Below are positions 54,380 to 64,000 of a stretch of 64,000 nucleotides of DNA, piece after piece. This DNA comes from Lactarius indigo (lineage: Eukaryota > Basidiomycota > Agaricomycetes > Russulales > Russulaceae): assembly GCA_025766275.1 (NCBI GenBank), contig JAFKAC010000152.1:1-64000 (forward strand), in the 5' to 3' direction. A model generated the notes under the pieces. That model saw only the letters and a list, made by a program, of their open reading frames with translations. It was not told the DNA's origin and ran no database searches. Each line of letters starts with the position of its first letter. The stretch's first letter is position 1. A program made the translations under genes and the position numbers.

Positions 54380-56185
54380 GCACGAGAGCTCCACAGCAGA
54401 GCCGACTGGGGCCCCATTGACGGACAAGCGAGAGAACACTCCACTGGAGAAGTAGTGTCCGAAGTGTCCGAAGAAGAAGAAGAGGAAGAAGAAGAACGAA
54501 GTCAAGAAGCAAGCGAGGGACGAGAACCCAATCAGACAGAAACCAGCGGAGGAGCAATACAGGATCTTCTCCTTGAACGAGCTGAGTCTGCCCATATCAC
54601 AGAACCCGAGCCAATTCACATTTGATCACCAGCCATCATGGCAACTATCACTCAAGCCATGGAAGAAGTGGCACTTGAAGAATCACGCGCCATACAAGCA
54701 GAGGCGAGAGAAACACTCATGCCAATCCACCCAGAAACCGGGAGACGAATGACGGCCGACGATGCCGCAATATTTCGAGCCATAGGGTCCGACAGAGGAG
54801 ACCCACCATCAGGAAGACCCATCACGCTGGAACTACCTCCAGGAATAGGTGGGCCTAGTGGGGACCCGCCACTGCCACCTGGTGGAGGAATTCCCTTTGA
54901 CATACGAAGAACCGAGCCGCCACGAGGACCACCCAGAGGACCGCCGGGAGGAGGCGGAGGAGGTGGAGGCGGAGGAGGGGACGCCGGAGGGGAAGGAAGA
55001 CATCATAACGAAAAACTCACCGGTGAGCCACCTTCCATTTTTGACGGAGACAGACTCAAAATAGACCAGTTCCTGACACAGTGGCACGTCTATTGGGGCA
55101 TGAACTTGGACGCCCCCATCATGCGAAACGACTACAGGAGGTGTCTCCTGTTCTTATCCTACATCAAAGGTGGAGCAGTCAGCGAATGGGTACTATCCTT
55201 CCTGAACTGGCTCAATCGACAGATACAACGAGGGATCAGTCCCTACACTCCAGCACTTTGGGAAGCGGTCGCCGATGGCTTCAGCCAGCGCTTTGAAAAC
55301 ACGCTAGAACGAGAGCAAGCCCAAGCTATACTACGCAAAGGCTTCAGAATGACGGGTGAGGATGTTGATAAGTACGTCAACGATTTTGAACAGCTTGCAC
55401 GGAAGGCTCACTATCGCCTCAACGAACCGCAAACCATCGACCTCTTTACGTCGGGTTTACCCAAGGAACTGTTCAAGAATGCGTTCCAGTTTGACGATCT
55501 GGTCACATTCGACGACTGGAAAAGGGCCGTTCTCAAACGGCAGAAGAACTACATACACCTCAAAGCAAGGCTCAACGAATACAAAAACACGACAACGCAG
55601 CCGAAGAAGCAGAGTGGTAACGCAGGATGGACGATTCCGCAAAACCTACAACAAACCAATCCCTGGGCAATGGATACCTCGGCCGACCGCGCTAAAGTAA
55701 GACTGGCAGGATCTGAAGACATCGACTTCAACAAGCTGCCACATCACAACTGGCCCATGCCGCCATTCCCGCCATGAGGAGGACCGGGAGCTAGAGGACG
55801 AGGAAGAGGAGGATCCCGAAGGGACTTAAGGAACGTCCTTTGCTATAACTGTCACGCCCCAGGACATCTCTCACGAAACTGCCCCCATCCACGCGTCCAG
55901 CCACAATGGCCGGCCGCTCCATCCAACAGCCGCATGACCGAAACTACCGGATATCCCCAAGGACCGGTATCACAATACGCGCCTTCGCAGTATGCACCAT
56001 CACTGCCAGGATACATGTCGCCGGCGCCGAGCGTAACACCCGCACCCCATATTAATGCGGCAAGCACAAAGACGGCCGGGGAGCAGGCAAAGGAATGGCT
56101 CATGCAAGTAGCTAATAGCACGGATGAGGTGAAAGACCTCATACTCCAAGATTTGTGGGGAAAGGAGGGTTTTCGGGACGCCTGA
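54380..56185 (+). pseudogene. E4 gag, carboxyl-terminal part, two nonsense codons
   Basis: Continues the gag frame from 44921. A very acidic stretch (54460-54500) precedes a TGA at 54623-54625 and the MATITQAMEEVALEES region. Then come the Gly/Pro linker, the capsid-like domain (GGAVSEWVLSFLNWLNRQIQ), a TGA at 55775-55777, an arginine/glycine-rich patch and the CCHC knuckle CYNCHAPGHLSRNC (55851-55892). Both TGA codons replace arginines kept in E3. Slip heptamers GGGAAAG (56158-56164) and GGGTTTT (56167-56173) precede the stop. Confidence 0.88.
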
Positions 56186-59100
56186 ACCCGTCAGTCTGGG
56201 TGAGGGCTTTACATTGTAATTCTGTAATCGTGACAACGCGCTACCGATCATTGCGAATCCCAGTAACTGTCCGAACGGAATATCAAACGACTGAAACCAA
56301 CGTATTGGTCGACTCTGGAGCGACCGACAATTTTATCCGACCAAGTATGGCAAAACGGGCAGGAGTCCCGACACATCCATTAGACACACCGCGCAAAATA
56401 TGGAACATAGATAATACGGAAAACAAAGCTGGGTTAATCACTCATTACGTTAACCTAGAGGTGAAAACACGAGGACAGGTAAAGAAAATGACCTTCCTGG
56501 TCACAGATCTCGGAAGCGAGGACATCGTCCTCGGTTACCCCTGGCTCAGCGCCTTCGAACCCACTATTCGATGGGCTACGGCGACAATACACCCCGACAT
56601 GCAGCCAGTAGTGCTAGCCACTACGGAGGCGCTGCTGACGACAACCATTACTCGAGCCCTGATAGTGGCCGAGAAAGAAAGCATCATACGAGAACTAGAA
56701 GAAGACACGTACGCCAGGGCCACTACCTCGACGGAGCTGGCCATACAAGCCAAGCAGCAACAAGCAACGGTTGTACTTCCTCCAGAATATGCCGCCTTTA
56801 GCAAGCTATTTAGCGAGCAAGCCTCGCACTGCTTTCCCCCAGCTCGGCCATGGGACCATGCAATCGACTTTAAACCATCGGCACCGGCCACCATAGACTG
56901 CAAAATATACCCCATGATGCAGAAAGAAGAAGGCGAACTCAAGGAATTCTTAGACGAAAAATTGAAACAGGGCTATCTACGCCCTTCCATCTCCCCATAC
57001 GCATCATCTTTCTTTTTCATTAAAAAGAAGGACGGAAAACTACGCCTGGTACAGGATTACCGAGTCATTAACTCACATACCATTCGCAACCAATATCCGT
57101 TACCGCTCATTCAAGACCTCATCCTCGACCTCAGCAACGCCCATATCTACACCAAACTCGACATTCGATGGGGCTATAATAACATACGCATCCGTGATGG
57201 CGACCAGGAGAAAGCAGCATTTAAAACTAAATTCGGCCTCTTCGAACCTACGGTCATGTTCTTCGGCCTCACCAACTCCCCTGCAACCTTCCAAGCAATG
57301 ATGAACCATATCTATCGAGACACGATAGCGAAGCATGAACGCCTCGGAACTACGATACGTGTCTATATGGATGATATCGGAATCGCCACTCACTTCGATT
57401 ATGACCTCGCAGCTCACGCCGCGGCAGTCCGCGATGTCCTCTGAGTTGCGGAAGAACACGATTTGTACCTCAAATTGGAAAAGTGCCTCTTTCACCAGCC
57501 GCGAATGGATTACCTGGGGGTAATCCTTGAGAGGGGGGTAACTCGCATGGACCCCGTAAAAGTTCAAGGCATCAAGGACTGGCCAACGCCCACGAAGGTC
57601 AAGGATGTTCGATCCTTCCTCGGTTTCTGCAACTTTTACAGGCTGTTCATTCGCGGCTTCGCCAATCACGCTAAACCACTTACCAGACTAACGCGAAAAG
57701 ACGAGGAATGGCGATGGACAAGCGAAGAAGACAAGGCATTCAACATGCTAAAAGACCTCGTAACTGAAGAACCGGTCCTGGCGCACCCAGTACTCCAAGA
57801 CCCATTCGAACTGGAAGTCGATGCGTCAGGATACGCAGTGGGGGCTGTCCTATTACAGAAAAAGTCTGACGGAAAGCGACACCCCATAGGGTACTACTCC
57901 GCAACACTCTCGGAAGCGGAGCGAAATTACGACATTTACGACCTAGAACTGCTGGCGATCGTCAAGGCGCTGAGAAATTGGAGGCCATTACTCGCTGGAG
58001 CCCCACACAAAATCAAAATTTACTCCGACCACCTCAATTTGCAATACTGGAAGTCGCCGCAGAAGATCAGCTGACAAGTCGCCAGGGAAGTACTCGAACT
58101 CTCCGAGTACGACTTTGAGATTCACCACATTAAAGGAAAGAATAATGGAAGAGCGGACGCCTTATCAAGACGGCCTGACTATGACCAAGGGGCTGAGGAC
58201 AACAGCAAGGTCGTCATTCTCCCTCCCGAAGTCTTTATAAGAACTCTCAACACGGCGTGTACCCTCATCGCGAATCCAAATCTACAACAACCGCGCCACC
58301 AACAAGACGAGGAAGTCATCAAAATGTGGGTAGACCCCCATCAGCTCAAAAAGATACAAGGAGAGTGGTATAAGGATGGCCGGTTCGTAATAACTGGACC
58401 CGCATCGACGCACCGCGTGCTAATACATGATCACCACGATCTGCCAATACACGGCCATCCAGGAATTGCAAGAACCCAACGAATCTTGGAACGACACTAC
58501 TGGTGGCTGCGAATGCGACGAGACGTATGTGAATACATGCAAGGATGTGCGGAATGTCAGCGGAATAAGGTGAACACTTGACCCATACAGGCTGCGCTAC
58601 ACCCCATCACGCCAATACTGGAAGCCACGCCGTTCTACACGGTAGCAATGGACTTTATCACGAAACTTCCCCCGTCAAAGGGGTATGATAGCATACTAAC
58701 CGTCACCGACCACGACTGTAGCAAGGCCTCCGTCTTCATTCCATGCAGAGAAGAGATCACCGCAGAAGAGACGGCCGCTCTGTATGTGACCCACGTCTTC
58801 AAACGTTTCGGATTACCGCGCAAAATCATCAGTGACCGCGATCCGCGCTTCGCGTCAAAGTTCGCTCGAGAGACGTGCCGAATCCTAGGGATCCAGCAGA
58901 ACATATCAACGGCGTATCACCCACGCACTGACGGGCAGTCCGAAAGGACTAACCAATGGTTGGAGCAATATCTGCGCTTCTGGGTGAATGAGCGTCAAGA
59001 CAACTGGACGACCTATCTGCCAATTGCCGAATTCACGCATAACAACTGGCCGCATGAACACACCAAGCAATCGCCGTTTCAACTTCTAATGGGATACGAT

Positions 59101-59700
59101 CCCCAAGCGGACTGGACCGATAAGCCATCTCCAATCCCCCTCGTAACCGCACGACTGACACAGCTGAAAGAAGCTAGAGACAACGCCCAACGCCTTATAA
59201 AGAAGGCTCAAGAGTCATGGGTGCGCAACAAAGATATGCCCAAGTTTGGCGTCAACGACCTCGTGTGGCTTGAAGGCAAGCATCTCCGGACCAATCAGCC
59301 CACAGCGAAATTAGCGGCGCGACGCCACGGACCCTTTCGGGTAACACAGGTGATGTCCCCTTACAATTATCGATTGGAACTTCCCACGCAATGGAGTATC
59401 CACCCAGTGTTTCACATCGATCTTCTCACCCCGTACAAACAAACCCCTTTACACGGGGAAAACTTCACACGACCACCACCCGAATTGATAGGCGGAGAGG
59501 AAGAATATGAGGTCGAGGCCATTCTGGACACTCGGCACTTCGGCAGAGGAAAACGCCTTCAATACCTCATCAAATGGAAGGGGTATCCGGACTCGGAGAA
59601 CCAGTGGGTCAACAAGGAAGATGTCTTCGCGCCAGAAGCGCTCCGCCTGTATCAGGAAACGCAGGCTCACGGCAAAAGAGATAAAGTGGGAGTAGTTTGA
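56155..59700 (+). pseudogene. E4 pol with three nonsense codons
   Basis: The -1 frame relative to gag. Protease VLVDSGATDNFIR near residue 53, RT VYMDDIGIAT near 404, RNase H FELEVDASGYAVGA, integrase HHCC (GHPGIARTQ through CAECQRNK), core motifs (AMDFITKL, SDRDPRF, TDGQSERTNQW) and chromodomain (EYEVEAILDTRHFGRGKRLQ, WKGYPDSENQW). TGA codons at 57442-57444, 58072-58074 and 58579-58581 each replace arginine. The last codons are followed by a real stop at 59698-59700, so ORF3 is separate here. Confidence 0.9.
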
Positions 59701-59745
59701 ACAGAGGATAGTCATCCCCTTCTCCTTCGCTCAGCTATTACTCTC

Positions 59746-60894
59746 ATGCCCACTTCTCCATTGCGACATGTCACACAAGCGCAGCTCCTCGACTCCCTTG
59801 CGGAAGACGCCCGCGCCCTCTTGGCTGAGGACAACGACACCGAAGTTCCCAACACTCAGCTCACGCCATGGACGCCTCTTACACCAGCAGAGGGGCCCAT
59901 CACCGCACAAGAATGGATCAACGTCATCACCAGATTCCCAGACCCAACAACTACCCCCGACGACGATCGAGCCGTCGTCCACGTCTTCCAAAACGACAGC
60001 GGCGAGCGCGAACCTATCGCCGCTATCCCCCCAAGCGACGACCTCATCTGCGTTCGCGGAGTTTTCCCGAGCAACGACCAGCATTCAAGTGCTGATGGAG
60101 TACGAGTTAGAGGGTTGGAAGAGAGTAGCGGCAGCGTGGCAGAAGGAACAGCTGGACTCGGCAGCGGCCCGACTGAGGGAGATGCGCGAGTGACGGCAGC
60201 GATGGCGGCAGCTGAGGCTGGCCATGACGACGAAGATTATTACCCGGCGAGACACTCCTTCCTTCGAACGAAACGCGACCCTGATAATCCCCTCGTCATG
60301 CCCTGGCTCGTCTACACTGACGGCTCCCCCATGTATCGAGGACGTGTGCGCGTGCCTGGTGCCGCCGATCACCGTCCGTTCACCGCCACCGACGACCCCG
60401 CGCATGTCATTGCGCCTGAAGGGTTCTGGGCAAACCGACAACCCCATTATATTCGATACCCCATCACCGGGCCAGACGGAGTAGAGAGGGACGCGTCGCA
60501 CGTCCAGATCATCGGAGGGGCGGACCCCCTCATACTGGGAGTTATACCGGGTTCACCGCACATCTATGGTAAGCCCCTCTATGCCGAGCCCCACGTGTCC
60601 GCCGCACTTCGCCCCACGTATCCGCATGAGGACCTCGTCGTCTTCGAAGCGGACAAGATCACCAACTGCGCACTCAATCGCATCAACGACGAGTCGCTCA
60701 CCGCGGAGGTCACGCGCTTCCGCGCGGCCAGCTACGAGCTGGATCGACTTTGGGCTAGGGTGAGTCAGCTCCGTGCGATGATCGAGTGTGCGCAGGACGA
60801 CCGATGGGACGCCATCTACCGCTTGGAACGCGCCACCGCCTTGGAGCGCATTGCCGACGAACAGCGCGATTGGCCTGCTCGCGACTTTCGGTGA
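59746..60894 (+). CDS. E4 ORF3 (separate frame after pol, intact)
   Basis: 382 residues from MPTSPLRHVTQAQLLDSLAE, 45 nt after the pol stop. It is acidic and proline-rich at first. Then come the conserved domain (IAPEGFWANRQPHYIRYPIT, HVQIIGGADPL, VIPGSPHIYGKPLYA, YPHEDLVVF, INDESLTAEVTRFRAASYEL) and a carboxyl helix with YRLERATALERI. It is the only uninterrupted main frame of E4. Role unknown; the position after pol matches env or accessory genes of other retroelements, but no signal peptide or membrane segment is seen. Confidence 0.87.
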   Translation: MPTSPLRHVTQAQLLDSLAEDARALLAEDNDTEVPNTQLTPWTPLTPAEGPITAQEWINVITRFPDPTTTPDDDRAVVHVFQNDSGEREPIAAIPPSDDLICVRGVFPSNDQHSSADGVRVRGLEESSGSVAEGTAGLGSGPTEGDARVTAAMAAAEAGHDDEDYYPARHSFLRTKRDPDNPLVMPWLVYTDGSPMYRGRVRVPGAADHRPFTATDDPAHVIAPEGFWANRQPHYIRYPITGPDGVERDASHVQIIGGADPLILGVIPGSPHIYGKPLYAEPHVSAALRPTYPHEDLVVFEADKITNCALNRINDESLTAEVTRFRAASYELDRLWARVSQLRAMIECAQDDRWDAIYRLERATALERIADEQRDWPARDFR

Positions 60895-60925
60895 GTCTGG
60901 GGTCTCACGCTAAAAAGGGGGGTGA

Positions 60926-61458
60926 TGTCACGTTTCGACTTGTACGACGAATATGGCTGAGAACCCTTACTGTACCGGTTGCGATTACGGCTGTAAGGTA
61001 GATTAGTCGCAGACTTACCCACGGTGATACGGCGGTACGATAGGAGATACGACACGATAGCTGACTGATGCCTAGCGCCACTAGTACTAGTAGTAGTAGT
61101 ACTCGGTTTGAGATGTTTCTGCGATACGTTGGACGCTTACTTACTGTGACTCGTAGCAGCGCTTGAAAGCCTGCTGAATGTGTATTTAAACTGTCTTGTG
61201 AAGACCAAGATATGCCATCTTGGTCTTCTTGAATCGTCACTTGTTGTTTCCTCTCTCCACTTGTTGTTCCCTCTCCCTCTCTGCCTTTTCGTTCGACTCC
61301 GCCGCTATCTATAGCTTTCAACTCACAGGTATACCTCCGCGTATTTACCACCACGTACGCTTGGACCTCCGTGTCTTCAAGCCAATAGGACAGATACATC
61401 GCTAAGTTGTTACCGCTACTCCGCGCTCAAGTCGAGCTCACGCTGTGATGGCGTAACA
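60926..61458 (+). repeat. E4 3' LTR (533 bp)
   Basis: Partner of 44091-44623, followed by ACTGT. Confidence 0.93.
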
Positions 61459-61463
61459 ACTGT

Positions 61464-62523
61464 ACAGTACTGCCACTGGCAGTGTACTTTGGTTTGCGCG
61501 GCAGGGTTTGGACTCCGGTGCTCAGACTTGACTCAGACTGCGACAAACTCTCCACCAGACCTCCCAATGGCCACTTTTTCTCATCTCTCCGTCTTGTTCT
61601 CAAAAGCTTGTTGTCTCTTTCGTCGTCGCGTTCCTGTCATCCTCGTCGAACGCCCTCGGTCATCCACTCCCTCGGCGATCAGGTCAGCTACATTCCAGAC
61701 TCAGTCACTGCGTCGTCGGTCTCAAACTTTCCGCCCTAGCACCACCATCTGCCACCCGTTCATTCATTGGGCCAACCTTGTTGCGTCCTATTGACCTTGT
61801 ACACCTTCGTCTCTGGCTGATTAGCATCGCGACCCTGTTTCTACCCCCATTCCTTCAACCGATTTCCCTAGCTTCGCGCCCTTGGTCTCGGGCAAAGGTA
61901 TGCTCTTATTCTCCTTAACCTTTGGTATTCTCTAACCACTCTTTAGTGCACATTGTCGACGCCACCTGCGTTGCTACTTCGGCCATTCATTCATTCATTC
62001 TTCCGCACCTTCGACATCGGAATCCCTCGGACTGACCGAAGCGAAGCTAATCCAGAAATGATCGTATACGCCGAGCCTCTATTCAACATCATGCCTGCCT
62101 TGGCGGAACACTTCTATCGAGTGTTGCACAAGCTGTCCATCTACTCCCATACGTCCAACTTCGTGATGCGCTACCTTTGTACCCGTGAGAATTTCTCTGC
62201 CTGCCAGTTGGTCACACTCCCTTTCAAAGCTCTCATCATTCCCCATTCCCGATATCAGGGTCCAGTATTCCGATGGTTCAAGAGTCGCCACCAGCGTGGC
62301 AGCGTCGAGCCCCTCACTTCCTTCCTTCAACTGCAATCCTACATCTTCGACCTTGTTGCATTGGACCTTCACTCGCTCGCTAATCGTGGCCACTCCAAGG
62401 ACGTCTCAGCTGCTCAAATTAGCCTACAGAAACGAGCAAGCCAAGGTGATTCCCGCGTACAAGGTGGAAGAGGAGGAACATTGGTGCTTGTGGTGGGGTA
62501 GTTACACCAAAGGGTCGTGCTGA
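61464..62523 (+). CDS. Hypothetical multi-exon gene on the right island, not recognised
   Basis: A textbook fungal intron lies at 61898-61946 (GTATGC, TCTAAC branch site, TTTAG). The flanking exons read FPSFAPLVSGK and VHIVDATCVATSAIHSFILP in one joined frame. A last exon ends AYRNEQAKVIPAYKVEEEEH and WCLWWGSYTKGSC with TGA at 62521-62523. Intervening frames are unclear, and the start was not found. A minus-strand frame at 62393-62079 is also open, so the strand is a judgement. It is adjacent to the GTCA repeat end and may be cargo of the same element. Confidence 0.35.
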
Positions 62524-62905
62524 TTTGAATGTTAGCAGGCTTTTTTTATTTATTTAGATGGAACGCAGCTGTAGTCTGCACTGGAATTGATTTGCTTCCC
62601 ACATGATATTACAGTATGTAGACACACCCAGTTGTGAATATAATCGAACATAGTCGGATTACATTAAGGCGATCGCAACTGAGCTCCATTATGTAAGAAA
62701 AAAAAGTGCGATTTCGACAATCTCGGATCCCTATTATTCTAACTAGATCTGACTCCCAAACGACTACCAAATGACTCTGGTCCGGCCTAGTCGGACTTGT
62801 GCAAAATTTCTGACTGCCAACGGACTCGGCTTGACCCGAATTGACCCCAGCTGACCGCACCCGGACCGCTGCTGACTCATTCCGACTTTTTCGTTTTTAC
62901 TGAGC
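62524..62905. repeat. GTCA/GACT-iterated repeat, right copy
   Basis: From about 62740 GACT/TGAC motifs recur every 10-15 nt, the reverse-oriented counterpart of 22371-22960. It closes with the inverted 24-bp motif at 62882-62905 (ending TTTTTACTGAGC in plus reading), 34 bp before the next start codon. The first part (62524-62700) is plain AT-rich DNA. Confidence 0.7.
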
Positions 62906-62939
62906 GTCAGGCATCAAAGCTTCGAGTGCAAGCACCAGT

Positions 62940-63393
62940 ATGGCTCCAAGCCACACTGAGCAACCCAGCGATGAGGAAGACGGAACTTTCGATATCTATG
63001 ACCTTCGCGTTGAGGTCGTATGCCCCCCTGGGAAACGTATCCTGTGCGGGGCATCTCCAGGCGATTATTTCACTCTCCAAGGGGAGCTACTCCACCTCCC
63101 TCCGGGACAAGGCTTCTCGATATACTCAATCGGTATGTGGAGTCTTCCCGCGCGCTTTCGGAGCTCAGTACTCAGCGCCGAACGCGACGCAACATGCAGG
63201 GGCCGTTCTACCCCTCCTCGCCGCGAAACAACGTGCGACTGCCCGCGCTGACTGGATGACCACGGATGCAGAGGTAGCTTGCCCTGACCCGAACTGCGCC
63301 TCGCGCCTTCGCATAATACGTATGGGGCTGCGGCGATTTCGTCACAGCGAAACGACCGTGGTGCCAATGTCTGCCACGCAAGGACCCTCATAG
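62940..63393 (+). CDS. TIGR04076-family small protein
   Basis: Exons 62940-63132 and 63200-63393 with a 67-nt GTATGT-CAG intron, giving 128 residues. It reads FDIYDLRVEVVCPPGKRILC, then GDYFTLQGELLHLPPGQGFS, then after the intron AVLPLLAAKQRATARADWMT and CPDPNCASRLRIIRMG. The DLRVEV opening, GDYF with 'QGELLHLPPGQGFSIYS', and a late CPDPNC/I-R-G pattern are typical of the TIGR04076 family of fungal and bacterial small proteins of unknown function. The start ATG lies 34 bp after the GTCA repeat end. Confidence 0.78.
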
Positions 63394-64000
63394 TTATGGA
63401 GTGCTGTGGTATAGGTGTGCTTCGAGCGACAATTGCCTTTGATGCGATACTAGGCTTGGTGGTGGTCGAGGGACGTTCGTAAATACCCCTGTTGTCAAAA
63501 TCGGTTATATGAAAGACTCGCATTACTCCGCGGTCTCACAGGGTCCCGGGAGGGAAAAAAAGAAAGAAAAAGGCCGACACATGACCAGCTAAGGGCACAG
63601 GAGGAGCGAAGGAGATTGAGAAAGTTGCATTGGTAAAGTTCGGTGGTGTCAAGCCGGAGAAAGCCTTTCTGGGGATACCCTAGTCAAGCCTGGCGCATGA
63701 TTGTACATAATGTATCTTAGAAATTCACAGTATCTGTAGTACGTACATAGACTAGTCGGTCACCGGCCTTAGGCCTTACTGTAGGTGGTGTGGATTTAGT
63801 CCCATGATACAAAAAGCACGTGGATCAACACGCGAATGCCGTATCCTTTTCGACTCAAAAAACTTGCTTGACGTCTCACGACCTCACATGAGGCGGGCCA
63901 GTGCTTGGATCAATGTGTGAACGTGTGAACTCTCTATAGGGGCTTCATTTCAACATTTGCAAATCGCTCCCTGGGTCTTCTATTTTTTTTTCTACACGGC
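63394..64000. other. Right-edge region; nothing recognised
   Basis: A 3' flank with a short A/G-rich run near 63553-63575. No gene, repeat or RNA was identified. Confidence 0.5.

Larger units (their letters stand above)
44091..61458 (+). mobile_element. E4: Ty3/gypsy element hosting E6 and E5, ACTGT target duplication
   Basis: A plus-strand element whose own sequence is 44091-44921 and 54380-61458. LTRs are 44091-44623 and 60926-61458 (533 bp each; six differences seen, all CpG transitions). The flanks 44086-44090 and 61459-61463 are both ACTGT. Polypurine tract AAAAAGGGGGG lies at 60912-60922. Gag is split by E6, and gag and pol carry five TGA codons, so the element is dead but fully delimited. 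Confidence 0.95.

Noticed and set aside
59746..60894. ORF3 as an env gene
   Set aside because: No signal peptide, transmembrane segment or cysteine-rich surface-like region is visible, and some copies end in zinc knuckles.
62079..62393. Minus-strand ORF with a plausible protein-like composition
   Set aside because: The plus strand here has a consensus intron and a better carboxyl-terminal exon; kept only as an alternative in the plus-strand entry.
22371..62905. A Starship-type giant element
   Set aside because: No DUF3435 tyrosine recombinase is seen near either end, and such elements are known from Pezizomycotina; the bulk of the block is nested LTR elements.
63065..63523. 152-codon minus-strand ORF
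   Set aside because: It overlaps the well-supported TIGR04076 gene on the plus strand and resembles no family.

Overview
The window reads as the genome of a filamentous basidiomycete, most likely an agaricomycete. The evidence is a cullin gene with eight short introns (49-63 nt), a tandem family of DUF6534-type seven-helix membrane proteins, a TIGR04076-type small protein, and a nest of chromodomain-bearing Ty3/gypsy retrotransposons. No rRNA, tRNA or CRISPR was seen.

Region 1 (1-16.8 kb) is a tandem array of four minus-strand DUF6534 genes (the first cut by the window edge). The genes are separated by spacers of 1.9-3.0 kb excluding the inserted element; spacers 1 and 2 are related along their length. 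One spacer holds a 2.5-kb element with perfect 35-bp terminal inverted repeats and no recognisable transposase (7731-10228). Another holds a truncated, frameshifted glutathione S-transferase gene (13.4-14.3 kb).

Region 2 (17.2-22.1 kb) is gene space: an unrecognised minus-strand multi-exon gene and a complete cullin-1/CDC53-like gene.

Region 3 (22.4-62.9 kb) is a 40.5-kb block between the cullin gene and a TIGR04076 gene. It begins and ends with inverted, GTCA-iterated DNA. Inside are seven LTR-retrotransposon units: E1 (truncated, +), E2 (-), a solo LTR in E2, E3 (-), E4 (+), E6 (remnant, +, inside E4) and E5 (-, inside E6). E3, E4 and E6 keep perfect 5-bp target duplications (CCATG, ACTGT, TCGAC). 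Removing the elements in silico joins the remaining islands (22.4-24.0, 34.3-34.6, 42.3-44.1, 61.5-62.9 kb) into about 5 kb. That DNA carries fragments of a split minus-strand gene and a plus-strand gene.

Each of E2-E5 has gag, pol in the -1 frame (protease, RT, RNase H, integrase, chromodomain) and a third ORF after pol; E6 retains only its third ORF and 3' LTR. The 5' end of the predicted transcript is complementary to an 11-nt primer-binding site next to the 5' LTR. This complementarity holds with three different sequences (E1/E3/E4, E5, E2), which points to Tf1-like self-priming. All eleven clear premature stops are CGA to TGA, and all LTR-LTR differences I noticed are CpG transitions, so decay appears CpG-directed. 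E5 has identical LTRs by eye and intact ORFs and may be active.
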